A stretch of DNA of 53,737 nucleotides from Acidobacteriota bacterium (GCA_003223555.1 QHVM01000091.1:1-53737); one strand, 5' to 3'. Positions 43,591 to 51,936 are shown, counted from the first letter of the stretch. The notes: generated by a model not told the origin, from the sequence alone. A program made the numbers and translations.

Positions 43591-44177
43591 GTCGTCAGGC
43601 TCGTCAAAGCGTCGGCGCGTACCGTGAGCTGCGCTTGTCCTTCCGCACGCGCCTGCGCTCGATGTGCCACTCCGCGAGGCGCTTGTAGACGGTCGTGCGC
43701 GTGATGTTCATTTCCCGCGCGACCCGGGCCACGTTCCACTCGAAGCGGTTGAGCAGCAGCTCGAGCTTGCGGCGCTGGATCTCCTCGACCGCGCGTGCTT
43801 CGGGCGACGGCATCCGTGATCAGCGCCGAGGCTTCGGCGAGGCTCTCCATGTCCAGCGCAGATGCTTTCATGTATAGAAGGGCCACGATGCGTTCGGCGT
43901 GCATCAGGGGCGCCAACAGGCAATCGTCGGAGCGTGAGAACAGTCCACGCACGAGGCTCTCCCGCTCCCGGTCCCAACGCTCGCGCGTCCAGTCGAGGAC
44001 TTCCTGGGTGACGCCAAAGCCGACGAACAGGCCCAGCTCGGGCGCGACCGTGAAGACGGCGGCCGCGGCCGCGCGGTTCACCAGCATCAAGAACTCCAGG
44101 ATCGTCTCGGCGGAGCGTCTCGGGTCCTTGGCGATCAGCAGGCGGATCAGGGTTTCAGTGGATCGGGCCTTCGCCAT
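43587..44177 (-). CDS. Regulator N-terminal part, GAF-like sensing domain, frameshifted from its Fis domain
   Basis: As an open frame this gives 196 residues, but only the first 125 look real. MAKARSTETLIRLLIAKDPR and ILEFLMLVNRAAAAAVFTVA suggest a GAF-like sensor, ending near EASALITDAVA. After that the frame is the shadow of a Fis-type DNA-binding domain encoded one base out of register (next entry). Removing one C from the CCC run at 43802-43804 would join the two as ITDAVAEARAVEEIQRRKLE, a normal regulator of about 190 residues. It is divergent from the small peptide gene and its palindromic promoter, its most likely target. Confidence 0.65.
   Translation of the reverse strand: MAKARSTETLIRLLIAKDPRRSAETILEFLMLVNRAAAAAVFTVAPELGLFVGFGVTQEVLDWTRERWDRERESLVRGLFSRSDDCLLAPLMHAERIVALLYMKASALDMESLAEASALITDAVARSTRGRGDPAPQARAAAQPLRVERGPGRAGNEHHAHDRLQAPRGVAHRAQARAEGQAQLTVRADALTSLTT
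43604..43813 (-). CDS. Fis-family helix-turn-helix domain, detached by frameshift
   Basis: 69 residues in the open frame (MPSPEARAVEEIQRRKLELL). NRFEWNVARVAREMNITRTT, then VYKRLAEWHIERRR, is the Fis-type C-terminal helix-turn-helix used by NtrC-class and GAF-Fis regulators. A TGA lies only 6 nt upstream of its ATG, so it cannot be longer in this frame. It is therefore either a small free DNA-binding protein, or more likely the C-terminus of the preceding gene after a one-base insertion. Confidence 0.75.
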   Translation of the reverse strand: MPSPEARAVEEIQRRKLELLLNRFEWNVARVAREMNITRTTVYKRLAEWHIERRRVRKDKRSSRYAPTL

Positions 44178-44280
44178 GCAATCTCCCGCGTCGGATCATC
44201 GGCTGAGGGATGCCGGACTATTCGCCGTAATCTGATTCCTGTCAATACATTCCGTTCCGCCGCCTTCGTCTCGACAGAAA

Positions 44281-44311
44281 TTGTCCATTTATTGGACGAA
44301 ACGTGTACAAT
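44281..44311 (+). promoter_or_regulatory. Palindrome GTCCA-N5-TGGAC overlapping a promoter
   Basis: GTCCATTTATTGGAC at 44283-44297 is a perfect interrupted palindrome. It overlaps a possible -35 TTGTCC (44281-44286), followed at a long 19-nt spacing by a -10 TACAAT (44306-44311). The 32-codon gene starts 33 nt later with a strong ribosome site. A dimeric Fis-type regulator encoded divergently 100 nt away is the obvious candidate to bind it. The palindrome is direct observation; the binding is inference. Confidence 0.6.
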
Positions 44312-44343
44312 CGGCGAGCAGACTGATGCCTGAGGAGGTCACG

Positions 44344-44442
44344 ATGCTGGCCTTGATCACGATGCTCCTGGCGTGGTTCTCTTCCGAGTCGGCAGACATG
44401 CAAGCGTGCGAAGGCGGCTCTACGCAGCCGCCGCCGAAGTAA
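44344..44442 (+). CDS. Small secreted or membrane peptide, 32 residues
   Basis: ATG 44344 follows TGAGGAGGTCACG, a strong ribosome binding site at good spacing. The peptide reads MLALITMLLAWFSSESADMQ followed by ACEGGSTQPPPK: a hydrophobic leader, then a short polar tail with one Cys and three Pro. It could be a signal-peptide-like micro-protein, a regulatory leader peptide for the RCC1/Rhs genes downstream, or a secreted signal. Nothing homologous is known to me. Placement behind the palindromic promoter makes it likely to be translated. Confidence 0.55.
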   Translation: MLALITMLLAWFSSESADMQACEGGSTQPPPK

Positions 44443-44476
44443 AGCCCCGAGCCCCACTCCCTCCTCACGACGTTGC

Positions 44477-44496
44477 CGGAGGTGTCTCAACCTCCG
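44477..44496 (+). terminator. Hairpin downstream of the small peptide gene
   Basis: CGGAGGT (44477-44483) pairs perfectly with ACCTCCG (44490-44496) around a six-base loop, 35 nt after the peptide stop. No T-tract follows, so it may be an attenuator or an mRNA-processing structure rather than a simple terminator. Confidence 0.4.
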
Positions 44497-44627
44497 ACAC
44501 TCTTCGTCCGCTTGGTCGACACATCCCGTAAGAAACACTGGTAACTGCAGTTTTCTCTTGCCAGGACCAGCCTGACTCCCTAGCATCCGCCGTCCAGACG
44601 AATGCCAAATCTGAATAAGAGCTGCGC

Positions 44628-47600
44628 ATGACCAAGACACTGGCCCTCACCGCGCTTGGTCTCGCGCTTCTTGGTGCTATGCCGCCGCCCGCAGGCACGC
44701 GGCGCATCGCGGCCGGCGGCGCCCACAACGCGATGCTCGACGCGGACGCGACCATCTCCGTCTGGGGCGACGGCGACTCGGCGATCGCGGCCGTCTCCGC
44801 CGACGGCCTTCCCGTTTTCCTGAGGATGGTCGCCGGCCGCCGTCACGTGTCGTTCCTCGCGGCGGACGGGTCCGTGTGGACGTGGGCTGGCCGGGGGCAA
44901 GAGCGCCTGGAGCCCATCGCCGGCCTGGGCGGCGTTGCCTCAATCTCGGCGGCAGGAGATCACACGCTGGCGTGGAAGATCGACGGGTCGGTCTGGCGGT
45001 GGGAGCGGAACGAACCTCCGGCGCCCGTCGCCGGTCTTCCGCCAGTGCTCACGATCGCAGCCGGACCGGAGAAGGACCTCGCGGTCGGGTTCGACGGCAG
45101 CGTCTGGGCCTGGTCGGACCGGAACGCGCCCCGCCAGGTGCCGGGCCTGAGAGGAGTGGTCGCGATCGCCTCGGGCGAGCGGGAAGGCATGGCCCTCAAG
45201 GGCGACGGCTCGGTGTGGACCTGGCCACTCGAGCCTCCTCGCTTCGCCGAATCGATCCCAGCCCAGGTCGAGGGCTTGACGGGCGTCGTCGCCATCGCCG
45301 AAGGCCTTGAGCACCATCTGGCCCTGCGCAGCGACGGCGGCCTGTGGACCTGGGGCGCCAATGACAAGGGGCAGCTCGGCGACGGGTCGACCGCCGACCG
45401 GCTCGAGCCGGCTCGGATCCCGGAGCTGAGCGACGTTGTCTCGATCGCGGCCGGCGATCGCCACTCGCTCGCCATGACGAGTGACGGTTCGCTGTGGGGC
45501 TGGGGCGACAATGCTTCGGGCCAGCTCGCGGGCGGGACCGACCGGACTCAATCCAGCACCCCGACGCTGCTCGTGGTGGCCTCAGGCAACGTCGCCACGC
45601 CGACCTTCAGCCCGGCCGCGGGCACGTACGCGGTGGCCAGCAGCATCAGCGTCACCATCAGTTGCGCCACTTCGGGGGCAACGATTCGGTACACGACCGA
45701 CGGCTCGACCCCGACGACCTCCTCGCCGATCTACACCTCGCCGCTCTCGGTCACCACGACCACGACCATCAAGGCCAAGGCCTGGGCGACCGGCTTGAAC
45801 CCCAGCAGCGTGGCCAGCGGGACGTTCACCCCCCAGCCTCTGACGCCGACGTTCAGCCCGGCCGCGGGGACCTACACGGCGACCCAGAGCGTCGCCATCT
45901 CGAGCGGCACCTCGGGGGTGACCATCCGCTACACGGTCGATGGATCGACGCCCACGACGTCCTCGCCCCTCTACTCGAGCCCGATCTCGATCACCCAGAC
46001 GACCACCGTGAAGGCGATCGCCATCAAGACCGGCTGGGCCAACAGCGCCGTGGGCACGGCGGTCTACACGTTGAAGGTCGCGACTCCCACGATGAGTCCG
46101 GTTGCCGGCACCTACACGGCAACGCAGAGCGTCGCTCTGTCGACGACGACGGGCGGGGCCACCATCCGTTTCACGACCGACGGCAGTACGCCGACCGCCA
46201 CGTCGCCGATCTACTCGACCCCGATCTCCGTCACTCAGACGATCACGATCAAGGCGCTTGGGCTCAAGACGGGCTGGACCAATAGCGACGTGGCGACGGC
46301 CGTCTACACGCTGAAGGTCGACCTGCCGGCGATGAGCCCGTCCCCCGGCACGTATACCAGCACGCAGAACGTGACGCTTTCGACGACGACGAGCGGGGCG
46401 ACGATCCGCTATACGACGGATGGCTCGACGCCCACGGCCACTTCGCCGGCCTACACCGCCCCGATCCCTATCACCCAGACGACGACACTCAAGGCCATCG
46501 GCTTCAAGGCGAACTGGAGCAACAGCGACATGGCCACAGGCACCTATACGCTTCAAGTCGCGACGCCGACCTTCAATCCCGGCGGGGGCACCTACACTTC
46601 GGCCCAGAGCGTCACCATCTCGACGACCACCTCGAGCGCAACACTTCGCTACACGACCGACGGCACGGACCCGACTGCTTCGTCGCCGCTCGTCTCGGGG
46701 CCGATCTCGGTCAGCACCGGCACCACGCTGAAGGCCCGCGGCTTCAAGACCGGCTGGGTGGACAGCAGCGTCGGTACTGCCGTGTACGGCTTCAATTACG
46801 GGACGCTGGCCGCGCCCACCCTCAGCCCGGCGCCCGGCGTCTACGTCACCTCCGTCTCGGTGACGCTCGTGGGACCGTCCGGAGCCACGATCCGCTACAC
46901 CGTCGACGGAACCGACCCCACGCCAGGCTCGCCCATCTACTCGGCGGCGATCGCCTTGACCCAGACGACGACCGTCAAGGCGCAGGCCTCCAAGGTGGAC
47001 TGGACGTCCAGCCCGGTAGCGACTGGGACGTACGAGATCAAGGTCGCCACGCCCACGCTCAGTCCCGGCGGCGGCACGTATTCGAGTCCGCAGTCGGTCA
47101 TGGTTTCGTGCGCCACTTCGGGGGCGACCATCAATTACACGACCAATGGAGCTGACCCAACGCCCACGGATCCGACCGTCGCATCGGGATCATCGGTCCA
47201 GGTCGACATGTCGCTGACGCTCAAGGCCAAGGCGTGGAAGACAGGAGCCACGGCGAGCGACACCGCAAGCGCCGCATACACGATCAACCTGGCCGCGACC
47301 CCGCCGACGTTCAACCCGCCGGCAGGAACGTACAACACCACACGGTCGGTGACGATCACGAGCGACCCGGGAGCGGTCATCCACTACACGACCACCGGCG
47401 CCGACCCGAGCCAGAGCGATCCCTCAGTCATGTCGGGGCAGGGCGTGAGCGTCGACCGCAGCCTGGTGCTGAAGGCCAAGGTATTCGACGGCACTCCGAA
47501 CGGTGCCTCCGGGCGGGCCGACTACCTCGTCACCGGCGCAATCGCCGTGGGCGGCTATCACACCGTGGCCCTGAAGGCAGAGGGCAGCGTGTGGACGTGG

Positions 47601-48944
47601 GGCTACAACGGATCCGGACAACTCGGCGATGGGACGACGACCGACCATCAGGCGCCAGCTCAAGTGCCCTCCCTCACCGGCGTCGTCGCGGTCGCTGCCG
47701 GCAGCAATCACACGCTGGCCCTGAAGTCCGACGGCAGCCTCTGGGCGTGGGGATACAACGGTGTCGGCCAACTCGGCAGTGGAAACACCTCCAACTCGTC
47801 GACGCCGCTGCAGGTCAGTGGACTCACCGGGGTGAAGGCGATCGCGGCAGGAGAACACAGCTCCTTCGCGATCGATGCCACTGATCACCTGTGGGCCTGG
47901 GGCGGCAATACCTCTGGACAACTGGGCGACGGCTCCTTCAATGCCCGATCGCTGCCTGCCCAGGTGGCTGGGATCGACAACGTCCAGGCGGTGGCGTTCA
48001 ACAGCTCGCACGTCCTGGCCCTCAGGCGCGACGGCACGCTGTGGGCGTGGGGCGGCAATGGGAGCGGAGAGCTGGGGGACGGCACCACGAACCCGCACTA
48101 TGTCCCGCAGCCGGTGCCGGGCCTCACCGCACTCACGGCGATCGCGGTCAGCGCTTCCTCGTCGTTCGCGCTCCAGAGCAGCGCCAGCGGGGGCGTCCTC
48201 CTGGGGTGGGGTTCCAACGACAACGGCGAGCTGGGCGACGGCACCACGAACTCGCGCAGCGTCCCTGCGTCCATCCTGGCCGGTGTATCCGCGATCGGGG
48301 CCGGACCTACGCGGGCGTTCGCCGCCTTGCTGGATGGATCGTCGTGGGCATGGGGCTACAACGGCGACGGACAGCTCGGCGACGACTCGCGGACGACGCA
48401 ACTCCAGCCGGTGCGCGTTCATTTCCTGACCGACGTAATAGCTATCGGCGGCGCGTCACAGACCGTCGCTCTTGCGGCGGATGGCGGGGTCTGGGGCTGG
48501 GGCTACAACGGCTACGGTGCGGTGGGGGACGGCACGACGACCGATCGTTACGTGCCGACGCGTGTCTTCACCGCCGTCGACAACTCGTGGATGCTCACGG
48601 ACCCGGACGGCGACGGCCTGTCGAACGCGGCCGAATACCGCTACGGCACGGATCCCCTCGACCCCGACACCAACCACGCCGGCATCCCGGACGGGGCCGC
48701 GGTCTGGACCGGGCTCAGCGCCACGAACCAGGACATGGACGGCGACGGCCTGACGAATGCGCAGGAGATCGCGGCCGGCACGAACCCGTTCCTCGCCGAT
48801 ACCGACGGGGACGGAGTGGCGGACGGTCAGGACTGCTTCCCGCTCGACTCCACGCGGTGGCAATGCCCGGTGCCGGACCCCAATGACCACACGGCCCCGA
48901 CGATCACCCTTCTCGAGCCGACCGGCGCCACGCTGGTTCCCTGA
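44628..48944 (+). CDS. Large exported RCC1-propeller / chitobiase-repeat / calcium-repeat protein
   Basis: 1438 residues. A signal-like start (TLALTALGLALLGAMPPPA) is followed by a degenerate RCC1-type propeller (about 25-320). Next come eight tandem chitobiase C-terminal (CHB_HEX_C) repeats of about 80 residues (322-967, each with YTTDGSTPT-like and TTIKAKA-like motifs). A complete seven-blade RCC1 propeller follows (about 969-1318, with GYNGSGQLGDG-like turns), then thrombospondin type 3-like calcium motifs (DPDGDGLSNAAEY, DMDGDGLTNAQE, DTDGDGVADGQD). It is probably a surface or secreted adhesion/binding protein. The end (TITLLEPTGATLVP) is abrupt. The Rhs-type gene starts 2 nt after its stop, so the two share an operon. 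Confidence 0.92.
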   Translation: MTKTLALTALGLALLGAMPPPAGTRRIAAGGAHNAMLDADATISVWGDGDSAIAAVSADGLPVFLRMVAGRRHVSFLAADGSVWTWAGRGQERLEPIAGLGGVASISAAGDHTLAWKIDGSVWRWERNEPPAPVAGLPPVLTIAAGPEKDLAVGFDGSVWAWSDRNAPRQVPGLRGVVAIASGEREGMALKGDGSVWTWPLEPPRFAESIPAQVEGLTGVVAIAEGLEHHLALRSDGGLWTWGANDKGQLGDGSTADRLEPARIPELSDVVSIAAGDRHSLAMTSDGSLWGWGDNASGQLAGGTDRTQSSTPTLLVVASGNVATPTFSPAAGTYAVASSISVTISCATSGATIRYTTDGSTPTTSSPIYTSPLSVTTTTTIKAKAWATGLNPSSVASGTFTPQPLTPTFSPAAGTYTATQSVAISSGTSGVTIRYTVDGSTPTTSSPLYSSPISITQTTTVKAIAIKTGWANSAVGTAVYTLKVATPTMSPVAGTYTATQSVALSTTTGGATIRFTTDGSTPTATSPIYSTPISVTQTITIKALGLKTGWTNSDVATAVYTLKVDLPAMSPSPGTYTSTQNVTLSTTTSGATIRYTTDGSTPTATSPAYTAPIPITQTTTLKAIGFKANWSNSDMATGTYTLQVATPTFNPGGGTYTSAQSVTISTTTSSATLRYTTDGTDPTASSPLVSGPISVSTGTTLKARGFKTGWVDSSVGTAVYGFNYGTLAAPTLSPAPGVYVTSVSVTLVGPSGATIRYTVDGTDPTPGSPIYSAAIALTQTTTVKAQASKVDWTSSPVATGTYEIKVATPTLSPGGGTYSSPQSVMVSCATSGATINYTTNGADPTPTDPTVASGSSVQVDMSLTLKAKAWKTGATASDTASAAYTINLAATPPTFNPPAGTYNTTRSVTITSDPGAVIHYTTTGADPSQSDPSVMSGQGVSVDRSLVLKAKVFDGTPNGASGRADYLVTGAIAVGGYHTVALKAEGSVWTWGYNGSGQLGDGTTTDHQAPAQVPSLTGVVAVAAGSNHTLALKSDGSLWAWGYNGVGQLGSGNTSNSSTPLQVSGLTGVKAIAAGEHSSFAIDATDHLWAWGGNTSGQLGDGSFNARSLPAQVAGIDNVQAVAFNSSHVLALRRDGTLWAWGGNGSGELGDGTTNPHYVPQPVPGLTALTAIAVSASSSFALQSSASGGVLLGWGSNDNGELGDGTTNSRSVPASILAGVSAIGAGPTRAFAALLDGSSWAWGYNGDGQLGDDSRTTQLQPVRVHFLTDVIAIGGASQTVALAADGGVWGWGYNGYGAVGDGTTTDRYVPTRVFTAVDNSWMLTDPDGDGLSNAAEYRYGTDPLDPDTNHAGIPDGAAVWTGLSATNQDMDGDGLTNAQEIAAGTNPFLADTDGDGVADGQDCFPLDSTRWQCPVPDPNDHTAPTITLLEPTGATLVP
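45591..47530 (+). repeat. Eight tandem chitobiase C-terminal-like repeats
   Basis: Eight units of about 240-245 bp within the RCC1 protein gene. Each starts VATPTFSPAAGTY-like and contains IRYTTDGSTPT-like and TTIKAKA-like segments. Units 2-5 are the most alike, pointing to recent duplication; units 1, 7 and 8 are more diverged. Such repeats can expand or contract by recombination and can also be misassembled. Confidence 0.85.
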
Positions 48945-48946
48945 CC

Positions 48947-50818
48947 ATGAGAATGCGAGTGATGTCTCGAATATTGCCCTTCGTCGCGATAGCCCTCTCG
49001 TCACTTGTGGTAAACCGGCCCGGCCTTGCTCAGACGTGCGACCCCGCAATCGTGACCGTGACGGTCACGCCGGGCGACGCGCTCACCCCGCCTGTCGGTG
49101 ACGCGAGCGTGTGTCCGCTCCCGCGTGTTTCTCCCCAGAGGTGCTATGACGGATGGGGTTCCGTGGACCTCCAGATCGTCTACCCAGGGACATACCAGTT
49201 CCAGGCCACGGCTGAGGGCTACCTGGCTTCGCCAGTCGGGGGCGACGCCACCTGTGACTACCAGAATGGATGCCTTTCCTGTCACGGGACGGACACCATC
49301 GTTCTCTTCGGTAACACCGGGAACATCGTGGGGAGTGTCGTCGACCTGAACAACGGTCCGATCGAAGGGTTTCCGGTGAACATCAATCCCTACCCCCCGG
49401 TCGCCTACACCGACGCCGCTGGCGGCTATTCGTTCGGGCAGTTGTTCGTCTATGGGGACGGCTCCGGGCGTGGGACCGCAACTTACGCCGTCGACCCCAG
49501 TTTCGACGCGACCCAGGAACAGATCGTCAGCATCGCGAGCGGCAGTCTCGGCGAGGCGAGCTTCTTCATCAACCGACCGGAGCCGTTGCGCGGCGGCTAC
49601 TGTTCGCCGAGCGTGCCCGGGCCGCCCTCCAGCGTCGGCGGGCCGGTCAACATCATGAGCGGGAACGTCTGGCTCGATCAGACGGATGCTTCGATTCCGG
49701 GCGTGGCCGGCCTCCTCTTCCGTCGAAGCTACAACAGCAAGAATGCCTACCAGGGTCTGGCCGGAGTGTTCGGACGCGGGTGGAGGCATTCCTACGAGGC
49801 GACCCTGAGCTTTCCGTCCGCCACGATCGTGATCGTGAGAAATCCCGATGGCACGCCCTTGTACTACCGGGATGGAGACGGCGATCTCACCTACACCGCC
49901 CTCTACCCCGTCACGGAGCGGAGCTGGCTCGTCAAGTCCGGCTCGGGGTTCACCCGGTACTTCAAGGAAGGCGGCTCGGAGACGTACGATCTCACGGGCC
50001 ACCTCCTCACGATCGTCGATGCGGCGAACCACACGACAACCCTCGAGCGGGGGACCGGCGGACGCCTGGACGCCGTCGTCGACCCGGGCGGCCGGCGCCT
50101 GAGCCTGGCCTACGACGGATCCAACCGCGTGTCGAGCCTGACGAGCGGCACGCACACCCTGGCCACCTACGGCTACGACGGCTCGAACCAGTTGAGCCAG
50201 GTCCAATACGGCGACGGCTCGGGCTACACCTTCGCCTACGACGGCAGCGGGCAGCTCCTGAGCGCGACGGACCTCTCCGGCCGGCCGATCGAGTCTCACG
50301 AGTACTCGGGCTCCTACGGTGTGACCTCCGAGATCGCGGACGGGAGGGAGAAGTACACGCTGTCCTTCGGCTCCTTCCAGACCACGGTGAACGACGGGCT
50401 GGGCAACCAGACGGTCTACCAGTGGGCGAACGTGGCGGGCCAGAAGGTGATCACGAAGGTCACCGGGCCCTGCTCGTCCTGCGGAGGCGGTAGCGGCGAG
50501 ACCCGGGAGTGGACCTACGACAGCAAGGGCAGGATCAGCTCGTACAAGGACGGGGCCGGCACGATCACGACCTACACCTACGACGCCGACGGGAACCTCC
50601 AGCAGCAGCAGAGCCCTTCCGGCACGACCAGCTACACCTACGACTCGCAGGCGCGGGTCCTCACGGTGTCCGCCCCCGCCTCGGGGACCACGACCAACGT
50701 CTACGGCCCGGCACCCGCACGACGAACATCACCTATACTCCGGAGGGCAAGCCGGAGCACATCACCGATCCCCGCAACAAGACCACGATCCTCGCCTACA
50801 ACCCGTCCGGGGACCTGA
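48947..50818 (+). CDS. Rhs/YD-repeat protein, N-terminal part up to a frameshift
   Basis: Real sequence runs to about residue 586, near 50706; the last 36 residues are out of frame. The signal peptide ends near GLAQ. A cysteine-containing N-terminal beta region is followed by a carboxypeptidase-regulatory-like domain (NIVGSVVDLNNGPIEGFPVN). The Rhs N-terminal DUF6531-type domain is VNIMSGNVWLDQTDASIPGV, then LLFRRSYNSKN. YD repeats then begin (YDSKGRISSYKD, YTYDADGNLQQQ). Such proteins form hollow beta-cocoon shells that encase toxins or ligands. Adding one C to the CCC run at 50707-50709 would join this part to the next entry as NVYGPGTRTTNITYTPEGK. Confidence 0.82.
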   Translation: MRMRVMSRILPFVAIALSSLVVNRPGLAQTCDPAIVTVTVTPGDALTPPVGDASVCPLPRVSPQRCYDGWGSVDLQIVYPGTYQFQATAEGYLASPVGGDATCDYQNGCLSCHGTDTIVLFGNTGNIVGSVVDLNNGPIEGFPVNINPYPPVAYTDAAGGYSFGQLFVYGDGSGRGTATYAVDPSFDATQEQIVSIASGSLGEASFFINRPEPLRGGYCSPSVPGPPSSVGGPVNIMSGNVWLDQTDASIPGVAGLLFRRSYNSKNAYQGLAGVFGRGWRHSYEATLSFPSATIVIVRNPDGTPLYYRDGDGDLTYTALYPVTERSWLVKSGSGFTRYFKEGGSETYDLTGHLLTIVDAANHTTTLERGTGGRLDAVVDPGGRRLSLAYDGSNRVSSLTSGTHTLATYGYDGSNQLSQVQYGDGSGYTFAYDGSGQLLSATDLSGRPIESHEYSGSYGVTSEIADGREKYTLSFGSFQTTVNDGLGNQTVYQWANVAGQKVITKVTGPCSSCGGGSGETREWTYDSKGRISSYKDGAGTITTYTYDADGNLQQQQSPSGTTSYTYDSQARVLTVSAPASGTTTNVYGPAPARRTSPILRRASRSTSPIPATRPRSSPTTRPGT

Positions 50819-51678
50819 CGTCGGTCAAGGATCCCCTGAACCACGAGACCACCTTCGGGTACGACGACCTGGGCCGCCGGACGAGCGTCACCGACGCGCT
50901 CAACCACACGACGTCCACCCTCTACGACGATCGGGGCCACGTGACACGGATCACGAGCCCCGATCTGACCCACACGGATTTCGCTTACGATGCGGGCGGG
51001 CGGAGGACGAGCGTGACCGATCCTCTGGGGCGGAAGACGAGCTACGTCTACGACACCTACGGGCGGCTCATGGCGGTCGTCGATCCTGCGGGCGGGACGA
51101 CGAGGTACAGCTACGACCTCATGGGCAATCTCACATCCCTCACCGACGCCAACTCGCACACGACCTCGTTCGAGTACGACGCCTACAACCGGGTGAAGAA
51201 GGTGACCTATCCGGGCGGGGCGTACGAAAGCTTCACCTACGACTCGGCGGGGCGGCTGGCCACGAGGGTCGATCGGAAGAATGTCACCACGACCTATGGC
51301 TACGACGTCCTGAGTCGGCTCACGAGCAAGACCTATTCGGATGGCACGCCGCCGGTCAGCTACACCTACGACGACGCTGGCCGGCTGCTCACGGCAGGCA
51401 ACGGCACGGACAATCTCACCTGGACCTATGACCTGGCCGGCCAGCTCCTCACCGAGGCGAGCACCAAGAACGGCTCGACGACGGCTTACACCTACGACGA
51501 GAGGGGAAACCCCCTCAGCGTTTCTCTCGGCGGCAGCGTCTACGTGACCTACGCCTACGACGACGCTTCTCGGCTCACCACCATGACCCGGGGCGCGAAT
51601 GCCTTTGGCCTGGGCTACGCAGATGGCATTCCAGGATCCATCCATGCTGTGTCCTGGCGGGGCAGGACGGTACAATAG
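50707..51678 (+). CDS. Rhs/YD-repeat protein, C-terminal part, truncated
   Basis: Continuation of the YD-repeat array in the other frame: ITDPRNKTTILAYNPSGDL, FGYDDLGRRTSVTDALNHTT, YAYDDASRLTTMTRGANAFG and about ten more units. It breaks after GLGYAD, and the final residues (GIPGSIHAVSWRGRTVQ) are read from the promoter region of the next gene pair. The conserved Rhs core end and the variable C-terminal toxin or effector are therefore missing. The frame stays open upstream to 50509 but that part overlaps the N-terminal half. The protein is likely a non-functional remnant unless it was shortened without loss of shell folding. Confidence 0.8.
   Translation, partial: PGTRTTNITYTPEGKPEHITDPRNKTTILAYNPSGDLTSVKDPLNHETTFGYDDLGRRTSVTDALNHTTSTLYDDRGHVTRITSPDLTHTDFAYDAGGRRTSVTDPLGRKTSYVYDTYGRLMAVVDPAGGTTRYSYDLMGNLTSLTDANSHTTSFEYDAYNRVKKVTYPGGAYESFTYDSAGRLATRVDRKNVTTTYGYDVLSRLTSKTYSDGTPPVSYTYDDAGRLLTAGNGTDNLTWTYDLAGQLLTEASTKNGSTTAYTYDERGNPLSVSLGGSVYVTYAYDDASRLTTMTRGANAFGLGYADGIPGSIHAVSWRGRTVQ
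51651..51676 (+). promoter_or_regulatory. Inverted repeat and -10 element of the DUF104/PIN pair
   Basis: GTCCTG (51651-51656) and CAGGAC (51663-51668) form a perfect inverted repeat with a six-base gap. TACAAT (51671-51676) follows as a -10, 18 nt before the antitoxin ATG at 51694. The layout suits an operator bound by the antitoxin or toxin-antitoxin complex. It lies inside the last codons of the truncated rhs frame. Confidence 0.55.
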
Positions 51679-51693
51679 CGCCTGAGGTCAGTC

Positions 51694-51936
51694 ATGACGA
51701 TCGACGTGGACGCGGTGTACGAAGATGGCGTGCTCAAGCCTGAGCGGCCCCTGGCCCTCAAGGACAAGGCGAAGGACCACGTGACCATCAAAGCCAAGGC
51801 CGAGGAAGCGCCGGGTGCGAAGGACGACGACGACCCCGCCGGTTGGAAGGCGATCGACCGACTGATCGGCTGCATCGAGGACACGCCTCCGGGCGAGGCG
51901 ATCGGGCGCGACCACGATAAGCACCTGTACAAGTGA
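51694..51936 (+). CDS. DUF104-type antitoxin
   Basis: 80 residues from ATG 51694. MTIDVDAVYEDGVLKPERPL, then ALKDKAKDHVTIKAKAEE, is the DUF104 (AF2212-like) antitoxin beta motif. The remaining 40 residues (DDDDPAGWKAIDRLIGCIED onward) are acidic and probably wrap the toxin. It overlaps the PIN gene start by 4 bases, the usual antitoxin-first coupling. It neutralises the PIN nuclease and probably represses its own promoter. Confidence 0.85.
   Translation: MTIDVDAVYEDGVLKPERPLALKDKAKDHVTIKAKAEEAPGAKDDDDPAGWKAIDRLIGCIEDTPPGEAIGRDHDKHLYK

Larger units (their letters stand above)
44178..44627. other. Intergenic region with promoter, palindrome, small ORF and hairpin
   Basis: About 450 nt between the divergent Fis regulator and the RCC1-repeat gene. 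It is locally A/T-rich around 44228-44312. It contains the palindrome/promoter, the 32-codon gene and the hairpin listed separately. No other gene is supported; the rest (about 44500-44627) is the probable leader of the RCC1-repeat gene. Confidence 0.7.

Noticed and set aside
45591-47530. Tandem 240-bp units as a CRISPR array or satellite
   Set aside because: They are in frame within one protein and match the chitobiase C-terminal repeat; there are no short identical repeats with unique spacers.
49260-49300. CLSCH in the Rhs protein as a heme c motif
   Set aside because: A single CxxCH in a Cys-containing beta domain without other cytochrome features; more likely a disulphide pair.
24787-51678. 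The orphan Rhs-like tail (24787) as the lost end of the truncated Rhs (51678)
   Set aside because: They are 25 kb apart in different base composition with no shared junction sequence; only a general family resemblance links them.
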